The notes beneath the pieces are model-generated. The model was not told where the DNA came from, made no database searches, and was given only the letters and a program-made list of their open reading frames with translations. A DNA stretch of 64,000 nucleotides from Serpentinicella sp031432315 (GTDB lineage: Bacteria > Bacillota > Clostridia > Peptostreptococcales > Natronincolaceae): assembly GCF_031432315.1 (NCBI RefSeq), contig NZ_JAVKGO010000006.1:62001-126000 (forward strand), read 5' to 3'. The translations under genes were made by a program, and so were the position numbers. Shown here in pieces: positions 34,345 to 43,427 of the stretch. The first letter of the stretch is position 1; the number at the start of each line of letters is the position of its first letter.

Positions 34345-35940
34345 TTATATGAGTTTAAAATGTCTTAAAACTTTTATTATTTTTTTACTTCCTGGTAATA
34401 ATTCTAACTCTACTTGCCCTAGGGTTTTTGTTTTAAGAAGCATAATTCCATAGGTTATTCCACCTATTACAATTGATGATAGTGTAGCTATTGTATTACC
34501 TAAAAACGGGTATAACTGATGGTATACAATAAGTACTATTAGTCCCATAATTCCTGCAGATAAAATTGGCTTTAATAGAAACTCTCGCTTTGAAAATACC
34601 ACTCCGGTCTCTTTTTTTACTGCTATCAGATTTAACGTAAAGGCAACAAAGTAAGCACTTACTGTTCCAATGGCACCACCCAAAACATTAATTATTTCAA
34701 TACCTGTTAAGATATAAGTGATTACTAATTTTACGCCAGCACCAATAATTAAATTTCTTACAGGAATGTGTGGTTTGCCTAAACCTTGAAGAACACCAGT
34801 TAAAGTTTGTACTTGGGTCAAAAATATTACCGCCCAAGACAAAAACAATAAAATTCGTCCTACGCTTGCTGGCTCATCTGGAAAAAGCATGGCCATAATT
34901 GGATGGGATAAGGTTGCCAAACCTACAGCAGCAGGCAACCCTATCAAAAGTGCCAGTTTAACTGCTGATTTTGTATCTTCTCTGACATCATCCCACTTGC
35001 CAATCTCTGCAGATTCAGAAATAACTGGAACAACACTCATTGCTATTGCTACGGTTATTACCTGTGGAAAATTAACCATGGTCGTTGCCATTCCAGAGAG
35101 CTGACCAAACAAGCTATTTGCTTCTTCTGTAGTGAATCCTATATCTTGTAACCTTCTTATAACCACAATTGTATCTAACATGTTGATTAATGGCATTACG
35201 GCTGCACCAATGGAAATAGGTATAGATATTTTTAAAATATTTTTTATAATTTGTTTTGTTCTCTCTTCTTCTACTTGAATATGTTCTATATCCCTTGGTA
35301 TAATACTATTTTTTTGTTTTTGATATATGTAAAGCATAATAACTAACCCAAATAAACCTCCTGCGGTAGCGCCAAATGATGCCCCTGCTGCCGCAAAGCG
35401 CACGTCTAGTTTATTGAGTAACACTACAGCTAAGGTTAACCCAATCGTAACCCTTGCAAGCTGCTCTACAACTTGGGAAGTGGCTGTAGGTTTCATATTT
35501 TTCATCCCTTGAAAATAGCCTCTAAATGCGGCAAGTAAACATATGAATATCAATGCAGGGGCTAAAGCCATTACTGCATAATAAGCATTTGGGTTTTTAA
35601 ATATTTCATTTACTAAATAAGATGTAATTAATGCGAATACAATCGTTCCAACTAAACCTAACCCTAGTAATAAGAAAAAAGCGGTTTTAAAAACTTTATG
35701 GGCACCCTTATAGTCTCCCTTAACCCTTTTCTCTGATACAAGCTTAGAAATAGCTGTTGGTAATCCTGCTGCAGTAAAAGCTAATAGAAAGTTAAATACT
35801 GAATACCCAGCTTGATAGTAACCTAATCCTTCAGATCCGATGATCCTTCCTAATGGGATTCTAAAAAATGCACCTATAAATTTTACAATTATTCCGGCCA
35901 TTCCTAGTATAAATGCGCCTTTAATAAAAGAATTTTTCAA
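34345..35940 (-). CDS. yabM: Polysaccharide flippase, SpoVB/MurJ superfamily (YabM)
   Basis: A 531-residue protein with about 14 membrane helices of the MOP/MATE-like flippase superfamily. The start KNSFIKGAFILGMAGIIVKF and the segments FRIPLGRIIGSEGLGYYQAGYS match SpoVB and YabM, which move lipid-linked sugars across the membrane. The frame opens at a GTG with no spacing to its Shine-Dalgarno; the TTG at 35940 has GGAGG eight bases upstream and gives the family N terminus. It follows spoVT as in B. subtilis. Substrate, possibly a cortex or exopolysaccharide precursor, is inferred. Confidence 0.9.
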   Translation of the reverse strand: MKNSFIKGAFILGMAGIIVKFIGAFFRIPLGRIIGSEGLGYYQAGYSVFNFLLAFTAAGLPTAISKLVSEKRVKGDYKGAHKVFKTAFFLLLGLGLVGTIVFALITSYLVNEIFKNPNAYYAVMALAPALIFICLLAAFRGYFQGMKNMKPTATSQVVEQLARVTIGLTLAVVLLNKLDVRFAAAGASFGATAGGLFGLVIMLYIYQKQKNSIIPRDIEHIQVEEERTKQIIKNILKISIPISIGAAVMPLINMLDTIVVIRRLQDIGFTTEEANSLFGQLSGMATTMVNFPQVITVAIAMSVVPVISESAEIGKWDDVREDTKSAVKLALLIGLPAAVGLATLSHPIMAMLFPDEPASVGRILLFLSWAVIFLTQVQTLTGVLQGLGKPHIPVRNLIIGAGVKLVITYILTGIEIINVLGGAIGTVSAYFVAFTLNLIAVKKETGVVFSKREFLLKPILSAGIMGLIVLIVYHQLYPFLGNTIATLSSIVIGGITYGIMLLKTKTLGQVELELLPGSKKIIKVLRHFKLI

Positions 35941-35999
35941 CTTCCTAGCCTCCACTCTCCTATTCTACATATCGATTTATTATATCAAAATAAAGTTAA

Positions 36000-36028
36000 A
36001 AAAAATAGCCCCGGATCACGGAGCTAAT
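36000..36028 (-). terminator. Terminator of spoVT
   Basis: The minus strand reads AGCTCCG, loop, CGGGGCT with one mismatch, followed by eight T residues. Confidence 0.75.
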
Positions 36029-36034
36029 GCTTTT

Positions 36035-36586
36035 TTACTGTTCCATTTGTTTAGACAAAAAGGACGATGCCGTTGTGGCAATTTTTTTCTCTAATTCTCC
36101 CATAGATATACCGTTTTCCTTTGAACAAAGGATAACAGCTCCTATAGGATCTCCGTGAGTAACAATTGGTGCAATTACTTGAGCAGTATACTTGCTTTCA
36201 TCACCTTCATCTGAAGTTATAGCAACAAATCTGTCTCCTTGATTTAACAGCTGGACCTCTCTATCTTCCATCATTCTTTCAAGTTGTTTGCTTACACGTC
36301 TTTCCATGTAGTCTTTCTTTGATCCACCTGCAACTGCGATCACCGTATCTCTGTCAGCTATTATTGCAACATGATTTAATGCTTCGTTAAGTGATTCAAC
36401 GTATTCTGTAGCAAATTCGCTCAACTCACCAATAGGAGAGTATTTTTTCAGTATTACCTCTCCCTCTCTGTCAGTAAATATTTCAAGAGGGTCGCCTTCT
36501 CTTATCCTCAATGTTCTTCTTATTTCTTTAGGAATAACAACTCTCCCTAAATCATCAATTCGCCTTACAATTCCAGTTGCCTTCAA
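36035..36586 (-). CDS. spoVT: Stage V sporulation protein T
   Basis: A 183-residue AbrB-family regulator. The N-terminal swapped-hairpin domain is MKATGIVRRIDDLGRVVIPK..RTLRIREGDPLEIF (1-45), and a GAF-like domain occupies 55-180. SpoVT tunes sigma-G genes in the forespore. The start is TTG with AGGAGGG upstream. It lies between the PrsA-like gene and yabM, as expected from synteny after mfd. A candidate sigma-G promoter is seen upstream. Confidence 0.96.
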   Translation of the reverse strand: MKATGIVRRIDDLGRVVIPKEIRRTLRIREGDPLEIFTDREGEVILKKYSPIGELSEFATEYVESLNEALNHVAIIADRDTVIAVAGGSKKDYMERRVSKQLERMMEDREVQLLNQGDRFVAITSDEGDESKYTAQVIAPIVTHGDPIGAVILCSKENGISMGELEKKIATTASSFLSKQMEQ

Positions 36587-36626
36587 TACGTTTCCCTCCT
36601 AAATAAGTAAAATTTTAGTGTAATCA

Positions 36627-36657
36627 TAGTATTTTACCAAAGGTTATTTTTTATTCA
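36627..36657 (-). promoter_or_regulatory. Candidate sigma-G (or sigma-F) promoter of spoVT
   Basis: On the minus strand GAATA (-35, within 36657-36652) and AATACTA (-10, 36633-36627) are separated by 18 bases. They match GHATR and six of seven positions of CATWHTA. The rest of the 316-base gap (36587-36902) shows only AT-rich sequence and the prsA-like terminator. Confidence 0.5.
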
Positions 36658-36865
36658 CGAGGAAAAATTTTGATTCCTTCCATATTATTCAATTTACAAG
36701 TCAAAGAATTAACTTATATCTTTAATTAATTTTAAAATAGATAGTCAGGTAATTTAGAAAATAACACACTTCATCATCTTATAGAGCTATCTATAAAAAC
36801 AAGTCGTTAATTTAAAGATAAAGGATATATTTTTTTATAGTACAAAAACAAACTTATATATTACA

Positions 36866-36906
36866 TAAAAAAATAGTGGAGGGTGTTGTCCCCCACTATT
36901 TTTTAT
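36866..36906 (-). terminator. Terminator of the PrsA-like gene
   Basis: The stem AAAAAATAGTGGAGGG.. / CCCCCACTATTTTTT lies directly beyond the stop codon with T residues on the minus strand. Confidence 0.88.
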
Positions 36907-37883
36907 AGATTGCTTCTAGTTGTTATTTCAGCGTTTTCCATTAAGTCAATTATATGGTGCTGGAAAGCTTCTTGTTTTAATTCATTTTTTATAAACGCTA
37001 CTTCTTCTTCAAATTCTGATACTTCATTAATTCTATTTTCTACTAATATTACATGATACCCAAAGTCTGTTTTAACTGGTTCACTACTTGTTTCTCCACT
37101 ATCCATTGAGAATACAGCTAATTCGAACTCTGGTACCATTTGACCTCTACCAAATTCTCCAAGATAACCTCCAGATTCATTAGCATTAGGTTCAATAGAA
37201 TATTCTTTTGCTAATTCTTCAAAATCTTCTCCATTATTAATTCTTTCTATTAATGCTTCAGCTAATTCTTTCTCTTCTACAAGAATGTGTCTTGCTTCTA
37301 CTTGATCAACTGTAAAATAGTCAATATTTTCATCATAGAATTCACGAACTTCTTCGTCGGATATTTCTAGTTCGTCCATATAACTTGTTGCATATCTTTC
37401 AGTTAGTAATTCTCTTCTAAAGAACTCTTTTGTAAAAGTTTCATCCCAACCATATTCCTCTAATGCAGTTTGGAAGTTTTCATCCTCTGCTATTGAATAT
37501 AGAAATGACTCATATTCTGCATCTACTTGAGTGTCGGTAACTTCAACACCACTTTCAAGCGCGTTTTGTGTTACAACTTCCTTAAAAATCATTTGCTCCA
37601 AAACACTTTCTTTAATACGATCTAACAAAGTTACGCCCTCTATCTCTTGAGACAATGCTTCTGGCCCTAGCTGATTTTCATAGTTTAACTTTTGTAGTGC
37701 TAATAATTTATTAAATTCTTCTAAAGAAACGACTTCTTCATTTACTACCGCTACTGCATCACTTGGTAAATCTGCCTCTTTATCTGTTGGGTATAATGAA
37801 GCGCATGCTGATAATACAGTTACCAATATCATAATCCCTGCCATGGCTAATACAACTTTTTTATTTATAGCCTTATTCATCAC
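36903..37883 (-). CDS. PrsA-like peptidyl-prolyl isomerase lipoprotein
   Basis: A 326-residue extracytoplasmic foldase. The signal peptide ends in a lipobox VLSAC (Cys27). A SurA-N-like helical region covers about 35-190, and a parvulin domain covers about 195-295 (VEARHILVEEKELAEAL, GGYLGEFGRGQMVPEFE, FGYHVILVENR). It lies 60 bases after mfd in the same direction. GGAGG precedes a GTG and an adjoining ATG at 37880, either of which could start it. It probably folds secreted or spore-envelope proteins. Confidence 0.9.
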   Translation of the reverse strand: MMNKAINKKVVLAMAGIMILVTVLSACASLYPTDKEADLPSDAVAVVNEEVVSLEEFNKLLALQKLNYENQLGPEALSQEIEGVTLLDRIKESVLEQMIFKEVVTQNALESGVEVTDTQVDAEYESFLYSIAEDENFQTALEEYGWDETFTKEFFRRELLTERYATSYMDELEISDEEVREFYDENIDYFTVDQVEARHILVEEKELAEALIERINNGEDFEELAKEYSIEPNANESGGYLGEFGRGQMVPEFELAVFSMDSGETSSEPVKTDFGYHVILVENRINEVSEFEEEVAFIKNELKQEAFQHHIIDLMENAEITTRSNL

Positions 37884-37943
37884 AATACTTCCTCCTCACT
37901 AATGTAAACCATCTGTATATTATACAGGATTTTTGCCCATTTT

Positions 37944-40900
37944 TCAAGACAGTACCCCTTCAATAATCTTTCTTAAATCTTTGAGTATATCTTCTTGATC
38001 TATTCCTTTTTTTATTTTATAGATAAAATATGGCTGTTCCTGGGCATGAAAGGTAAGTTTGAATTTAAATTTATTTAATACATTTGAAATTTCTTCTAAA
38101 GAAACACGATTTAAGTCTTTAAATTGTATTGTAATATCATTGTCTTTTTGCTGAATAGATTGAACTCCCATCTTTTGTGCAAGGGCTTTTATATATGATA
38201 TTTGCAGTAAATTCCGAACACTAGTAGGAATATCCCCATACCGATCCTCTATTTCCTCTTCTATATCATACATATCTTGTAGTTCCCTGATAAGCGCTAT
38301 TTTTTTATATACTTCAATTTTTTGACTATGGTTTTTTATAAATCTTTCAGATATAAAAGCATCGATATTAACTTCAATTAAAGTATCTTCATATTTTTCT
38401 ACTTTTTCACCTTTTAGTTCTGCCATGGTCTCTTCCAATAGCTTTACATATAGGTCATAGCCTATAGCCGACATATGTCCATGTTGTTGTGCCCCTAATA
38501 AGTTACCTGAACCCCTAATTTCTAAATCTCTCATAGCTATTTTAAACCCAGAACCAAACTCGGTAAATTCTTTTATTGCTTTCAATCGTTTTTCAGATGC
38601 TTCTGATAACATTTTATCTCGCTCAAACATTAAATACGCATAACTCTGTCGATTTGATCGACCTACCCGTCCCCTTAACTGGTAAAGCTGTGATAAACCT
38701 AATTTATCTGCATCATGTATAAGAATCGTATTTACATTTTGTATGTCTAAACCAGTTTCAATAATGGTAGTGCAAACGAGTATGTCATATTCACGATAAT
38801 AAAAATCAAGCATTAGCTTTTCTAGCTGACGCTCACCCATTTGTCCATGGGCTACAGCTACTCTCATTTGGGGCATTAAATTAGTTATTCTATTGGCAAT
38901 GGCATGAATTCCTTGTACACGGTTATACACATAAAATACCTGTCCACCCCTATTGACTTCCCTTGTAATTGCATCAATTATTAATGCCTCATTAAAGGGA
39001 GATACATATGTTTGTACAGGATACCTTTCCTCCGGTGGATCTTCTATTACACTCATATCTCTTATTCCGATTAATGACATATGTAAGGTTCTGGGTATCG
39101 GTGTAGCGGTCAGTGTAAGTACATCTATGGATTGCTTTAGTTGTTTTAATACTTCTTTATGCTTTACCCCAAATCGCTGTTCTTCATCGATTATTAGTAG
39201 TCCTAGATTTTTGAATTTTAAATCTTTTGATAGTATACGATGGGTACCGATTATTACATCTACCTTGTTTTCTTCTGCTTCTTTCAGTATTTTCTTCTGC
39301 TGTATTGGGGTTTTAAATCGACTTAACATCTCTACCTTTACTGGAAATTTACTAAAGCGCTGTTTAAAATTATTATAATGCTGCTGAGCTAAAATTGTTG
39401 TCGGTACTAAAAATGCTACTTGTCTTCCATCCATAACACTTTTAAAGGCGGCTCGTATAGCAACTTCTGTCTTTCCATAGCCCACATCACCACAAAGGAG
39501 CCTATCCATTGGCTTTTCTGACTCCATATCTTTTTTAACTTCTGCAATTGATTTTAACTGATCAGGTGTTTCTTCATAGGGGAACATGTATTCAAATTCT
39601 TTTTGCCACTCAGTATCTTCTGAGAATGCATATCCTTTTTGTTCTTGTCTTTGAGCATACAGCTTCAACAAGTCCTCTGCCATGTCCTCAATTGCTTTTT
39701 TAACTTTATGCTTTGTTTTCGCCCACTCTGTTCCACCTAATTTATTTAACTTTGGTTTTCGATCATCTCCACCAATATATTTTTGGATTAAGTCCATCTG
39801 ATCTGTAGGAACATACAAACTGTCTTGGCCAAAATAACTTATTTTAAGATAATCTTTTTTTACACCCTCAACCCTTAATTGCTCTATGCCTTCGTATTTA
39901 CCTATTCCATGTCCTTCATGTACCACTAAGTCCCCAACTTTTAAATCTATAAAGGATTTAATTGGAGCGGCATTTTTCATTTTTTTTGCATGTTTTTTCT
40001 TTTTTTGCACACCAAAAATTTCATAGTCGGTAATGACAATGAATTTTTCCTGGACATATTCAAACCCTTTTTGTACGTGGCCAACTAGAATATTAACCTG
40101 TTGTTCTTGAATCACTTGATTGTCTTTTGTTAAAAATTGCACTGATATATTATTATTTTTTAGTTCTTCTAATAAATTTAAAGCCTTATCTTTAGTAGAT
40201 AGCAACAATACTACTTTGTACTTATTTTGAAGGTATAGATTCAGTTGTTCTTTTAAGATATCGATCTTGCCATGAAACATTTGAACCGGTCTTGTTAAAA
40301 CCTGTTGTATTTCCTTATATTCAAAAACTGGATTTTGTGGTAATAAACTTAGCAATATAAGCCTACGTTTTTGTATCTCCATCAGTAGTTCATTAAGGTT
40401 TACCATCATATTGCCTTGGGTTGGTAGTACCTCTCCAGTTTCAAGAAGATTGTTAAAATAGGATCTGAAATTTTCAATTGCTTCTTGTCCCATTGATTTT
40501 ATACGATTGGGTTCATCTATAAATAGAATAGCCTCACGATCTATGTAATCTAATAAAGATATATCCTGCTTTTGTACGTAAGGATAGAATGTTTCTATTC
40601 CATTAAAATTAGATGTATTTTCTAACTTTTCTATATAACTATTTATTTTCTTTTCTAAAACCTGTCCTTTTTCTTCTTCAATAGTTTTTAACCTTTTTTC
40701 TAATTCTTTTCTTATGCCTTGAATCATCAATATCCTATCTTCTTTTTCTATAACTGTTTGTGCAGCAGGATATATGTCAACTGACTCCCGACGACTGACG
40801 GATTTTTGTGTATCTACTTCAAACCCTCTTATTGAATCAATTTCGTCATCAAATAACTCTATACGTATTGGTTCCTTTTCCGTCATTGGGTAAACATCAA

Positions 40901-41444
40901 GTATCCCGCCTCTAAGACTGTACTCCCCTTTTGCCTCTACCATCTCTACGGATTCATAACCTTGAACCGTTAAGGTTTCTAGTATATTCTCTAACTCAAT
41001 CGTTTCTCCTACACAAAATTTCAATTGAAAATTTTTATACACATCCGGATTTGGTAATTTAAATAAAAGGGCCTCTATTGTTGTAATAATAATACAAGGC
41101 TCCTTGGCCAGCAGTTTTTTAAGTACGTTTACCCTTGTTTCCTGTCCTTCATCAGTCATTGCTTCCATTCGATGATAGAGTATATCTTTTTTCGGAAAAA
41201 ATACTGCCTTGTCGTCTAAATAAATACTTAAGTCCTCATAAATTTGACGGGCTTCTAGCTCTGTGTGGGTTACGATGCACACTTGTTGCTGGATGTCTTC
41301 AAATAAACAGGAAATAAAATGGCCTTTTTGTACTTCTATAAGGCCCTGAAGTATAGTAGGCAACTTGTTACTCTGAATGTTATCCATCAGTTGTTGATAG
41401 GCTATTGATTGTTTTATAGGATTTAATAAAGCTTGATACAACAT
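37944..41444 (-). CDS. mfd: Transcription-repair coupling factor
   Basis: An 1166-residue ATPase that removes stalled RNA polymerase from damaged DNA and recruits UvrA. In order: a UvrB-like N-terminal region (1 to about 340), an RNA polymerase interaction domain (about 500-570, VGDLVVHEGHGIGKYEGIEQL), the translocase with Walker A LLCGDVGYGKTEVAIRAAF, the DEEQRFG box and TLTATPIPRTLHMSL, and the C-terminal TRCF domain. The length is normal. It lies in a run of genes from glmU to the PrsA-like gene, as in B. subtilis. In that species mfd also aids sporulation. Confidence 0.97.
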   Translation of the reverse strand: MLYQALLNPIKQSIAYQQLMDNIQSNKLPTILQGLIEVQKGHFISCLFEDIQQQVCIVTHTELEARQIYEDLSIYLDDKAVFFPKKDILYHRMEAMTDEGQETRVNVLKKLLAKEPCIIITTIEALLFKLPNPDVYKNFQLKFCVGETIELENILETLTVQGYESVEMVEAKGEYSLRGGILDVYPMTEKEPIRIELFDDEIDSIRGFEVDTQKSVSRRESVDIYPAAQTVIEKEDRILMIQGIRKELEKRLKTIEEEKGQVLEKKINSYIEKLENTSNFNGIETFYPYVQKQDISLLDYIDREAILFIDEPNRIKSMGQEAIENFRSYFNNLLETGEVLPTQGNMMVNLNELLMEIQKRRLILLSLLPQNPVFEYKEIQQVLTRPVQMFHGKIDILKEQLNLYLQNKYKVVLLLSTKDKALNLLEELKNNNISVQFLTKDNQVIQEQQVNILVGHVQKGFEYVQEKFIVITDYEIFGVQKKKKHAKKMKNAAPIKSFIDLKVGDLVVHEGHGIGKYEGIEQLRVEGVKKDYLKISYFGQDSLYVPTDQMDLIQKYIGGDDRKPKLNKLGGTEWAKTKHKVKKAIEDMAEDLLKLYAQRQEQKGYAFSEDTEWQKEFEYMFPYEETPDQLKSIAEVKKDMESEKPMDRLLCGDVGYGKTEVAIRAAFKSVMDGRQVAFLVPTTILAQQHYNNFKQRFSKFPVKVEMLSRFKTPIQQKKILKEAEENKVDVIIGTHRILSKDLKFKNLGLLIIDEEQRFGVKHKEVLKQLKQSIDVLTLTATPIPRTLHMSLIGIRDMSVIEDPPEERYPVQTYVSPFNEALIIDAITREVNRGGQVFYVYNRVQGIHAIANRITNLMPQMRVAVAHGQMGERQLEKLMLDFYYREYDILVCTTIIETGLDIQNVNTILIHDADKLGLSQLYQLRGRVGRSNRQSYAYLMFERDKMLSEASEKRLKAIKEFTEFGSGFKIAMRDLEIRGSGNLLGAQQHGHMSAIGYDLYVKLLEETMAELKGEKVEKYEDTLIEVNIDAFISERFIKNHSQKIEVYKKIALIRELQDMYDIEEEIEDRYGDIPTSVRNLLQISYIKALAQKMGVQSIQQKDNDITIQFKDLNRVSLEEISNVLNKFKFKLTFHAQEQPYFIYKIKKGIDQEDILKDLRKIIEGVLS

Positions 41445-41468
41445 TTTACACCATCCATTAAAAGTTAA

Positions 41469-41855
41469 TTAGATTTTATTTGTGATATACCAATTCCAAG
41501 TGCTGTGAAAAATCCAGGCGACTAAAATACCTAGCAATGCTCTTTGTGTGGTTGTGTAAATTAAAAAAGTAACACTACCAAAGAATGTATGACTAATCAC
41601 ACTTGCCAGGGCAGCCCACTTACCAATTTTTTTGTTTGAGTAAATATAATCGTATATGCCCTCTATACAACCAAATACAAAGTGTACACCAATAAAGTTA
41701 GTTTTTAGTACAATAGCTGCTGTACTCTTAGCCATTTCCTCTATAAAGGGGATAAGAACAATCAATGCCCTATCCCCTAGTTTTGTTAGCATAAGCTTAT
41801 TTAATATATAAGAAAATCCAGCGGAAAATATACCTGCAATCAAAATTCTAATCAT
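41469..41855 (-). CDS. Small PrsW-like membrane protein (putative intramembrane metalloprotease)
   Basis: A 128-residue protein with about four membrane helices. It carries motifs ordered as in the PrsW/CPBP superfamily: FIEEMAK (residues 38-43, E39/E40), HFVFGCIEGIYDY with Glu65, SHTFFG with His89 and FHSTWN with His117. PrsW members are usually 220 residues or more and cleave anti-sigma factors in the membrane. This short version contains little beyond the motif helices. It lies between pth and mfd, a place held in B. subtilis by fin, which it does not resemble. Activity is unproven. Confidence 0.68.
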   Translation of the reverse strand: MIRILIAGIFSAGFSYILNKLMLTKLGDRALIVLIPFIEEMAKSTAAIVLKTNFIGVHFVFGCIEGIYDYIYSNKKIGKWAALASVISHTFFGSVTFLIYTTTQRALLGILVAWIFHSTWNWYITNKI

Positions 41856-41897
41856 GATCTTGCTCCTTAAAATGTAATCTTATTTACATTTTGCATA

Positions 41898-42455
41898 TTA
41901 TCCGTTATATTTATTCATTGCAATCTCAATTCCATCTTTTATAAAAGACGTTAAAGCATCAGAAGATTTCTTAACCGCTTCCTCCATTAATGGAACTTCT
42001 TCTTTTGTAAACTTCCCGAGTACAAAGTTTACAAGGTCGCCATGTGGTGGCCGACCTACGCCGATACGTATTCTTGGAAACCGATCGGTTTGTATATTAT
42101 ACAGAATTGATTTCATTCCGTTATGGGTTCCGGCACTTCCCTTTTGCCTAATTCTTACTGCTCCCACATTTAAATCAATATCATCATATATAACCATTAG
42201 CTTCTCAGGTTCTACTTTATAGTAATTCATAATATCCTGTACACTTTCACCACTCAAGTTCATATATGTTTGGGGCTTAACGAGAAGAACCTTTTCTCCG
42301 AAGATTCTTCCTTCTCCTATTAAAGCCTTATGTTTTAATTTAGTAATAGCTATATTATGGTTTGCAGCAAAAATATCTATTGTATCAAAACCAATATTGT
42401 GGCGTGTGCCATCGTACTTATTTCCTGGGTTTCCTAGTCCAACCAAGACATACAT
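41898..42455 (-). CDS. pth: Peptidyl-tRNA hydrolase
   Basis: A 185-residue enzyme that frees tRNA from dropped-off peptidyl-tRNA. MYVLVGLGNPGNKYDGTRHNIG has the catalytic His19. IYDDIDLNVG holds the conserved Asp near residue 92, and GSAGTHNGMKSI is the substrate-binding loop. It follows prs by 20 bases and is in the same run as in B. subtilis (prs-ctc-pth), without ctc between. Confidence 0.97.
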   Translation of the reverse strand: MYVLVGLGNPGNKYDGTRHNIGFDTIDIFAANHNIAITKLKHKALIGEGRIFGEKVLLVKPQTYMNLSGESVQDIMNYYKVEPEKLMVIYDDIDLNVGAVRIRQKGSAGTHNGMKSILYNIQTDRFPRIRIGVGRPPHGDLVNFVLGKFTKEEVPLMEEAVKKSSDALTSFIKDGIEIAMNKYNG

Positions 42456-42475
42456 ATGTCTACACCTCTTTTTGT

Positions 42476-43423
42476 CTATTCGAAAATCTCACTAACAGAT
42501 GAATTCTGATAAATTCTTCTAATCGCTTCTGCAAATAGCTGATCTACGGATACTATATTTATTTTATCAATTTTCTTATTTTCAGGTAATTGAATTGTAT
42601 CTGTTGTTATCAACTCTTTAATTGATGAATTTTGTATTCTTTCAATAGCTGGTCCTGATAAAACTGGATGGGTACAACAAGCATAAACTTCCTTTGCGCC
42701 AAAGTTAATTAGTGCATCGGCAGCTTGTGTAATTGTACCAGCAGTATCAATCATATCGTCAATTAAAATAACATTTTTATCTTTTATATCTCCGATAATA
42801 TTCATTACCTCTGATACATTTGCCTTAGGACGTCTTTTATCTATTATTGCTATTGGCGCATCTAAGTGGTTAGCAAAGTTTCTTGCTCTTGTTACACTTC
42901 CTAAGTCTGGGGAAACAACAACAATATTTTCTATTTGTTTATTTTGAAAATGTGTTGCTAGTATCGGAACTCCTAAAAGATGGTCCACAGGGATATCAAA
43001 GTATCCTTGTATTTGTGCTGCATGTAGGTCCATTGCTAATATCCTATCCGCTCCTGCTGTAGTTAATAAATCTGCAACAAGCTTTGCTGTAATCGGATCT
43101 CTTGCCTTTGCTTTTCTATCTTGTCTTGCATAACCGTAGTAAGGAAGTACTGCGGTAATTCTTCCTGCAGAAGCCCTTTTTAGTGCATCAATCATAATTA
43201 GAAGCTCCATTAAGTTTTCGTTAACTGGAGGGTCTGTTGGTTGAATAACAAAAACATCTGTCCCTCTTACAGTTTCATTTATATTTACATAAACTTCCCC
43301 ATCACTAAAAGTACCTACCTGAGCATCTCCTAATGGTAAATCTAGTGCTTTGGCTATTTTCTCCGCTAAGGATTTGTTTGCATTTCCGCTAAATATTTTA
43401 ATTTCGCTACCACTTGTGTTCAT
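42476..43423 (-). CDS. prs: Ribose-phosphate pyrophosphokinase
   Basis: A 315-residue enzyme making PRPP from ribose 5-phosphate and ATP, feeding purine, pyrimidine, histidine and tryptophan synthesis. Motifs DVFVIQPTDPPVNENLMELL, YYGYARQDRK, AMDLHAAQIQGYF and the PRPP loop NVILIDDMIDTAGT are present. The frame runs 11 codons further upstream into glmU, but GGAGG lies before the ATG at 43423, four bases after the glmU stop. Confidence 0.97.
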   Translation of the reverse strand: MNTSGSEIKIFSGNANKSLAEKIAKALDLPLGDAQVGTFSDGEVYVNINETVRGTDVFVIQPTDPPVNENLMELLIMIDALKRASAGRITAVLPYYGYARQDRKAKARDPITAKLVADLLTTAGADRILAMDLHAAQIQGYFDIPVDHLLGVPILATHFQNKQIENIVVVSPDLGSVTRARNFANHLDAPIAIIDKRRPKANVSEVMNIIGDIKDKNVILIDDMIDTAGTITQAADALINFGAKEVYACCTHPVLSGPAIERIQNSSIKELITTDTIQLPENKKIDKINIVSVDQLFAEAIRRIYQNSSVSEIFE

Positions 43424-43427
43424 TATG

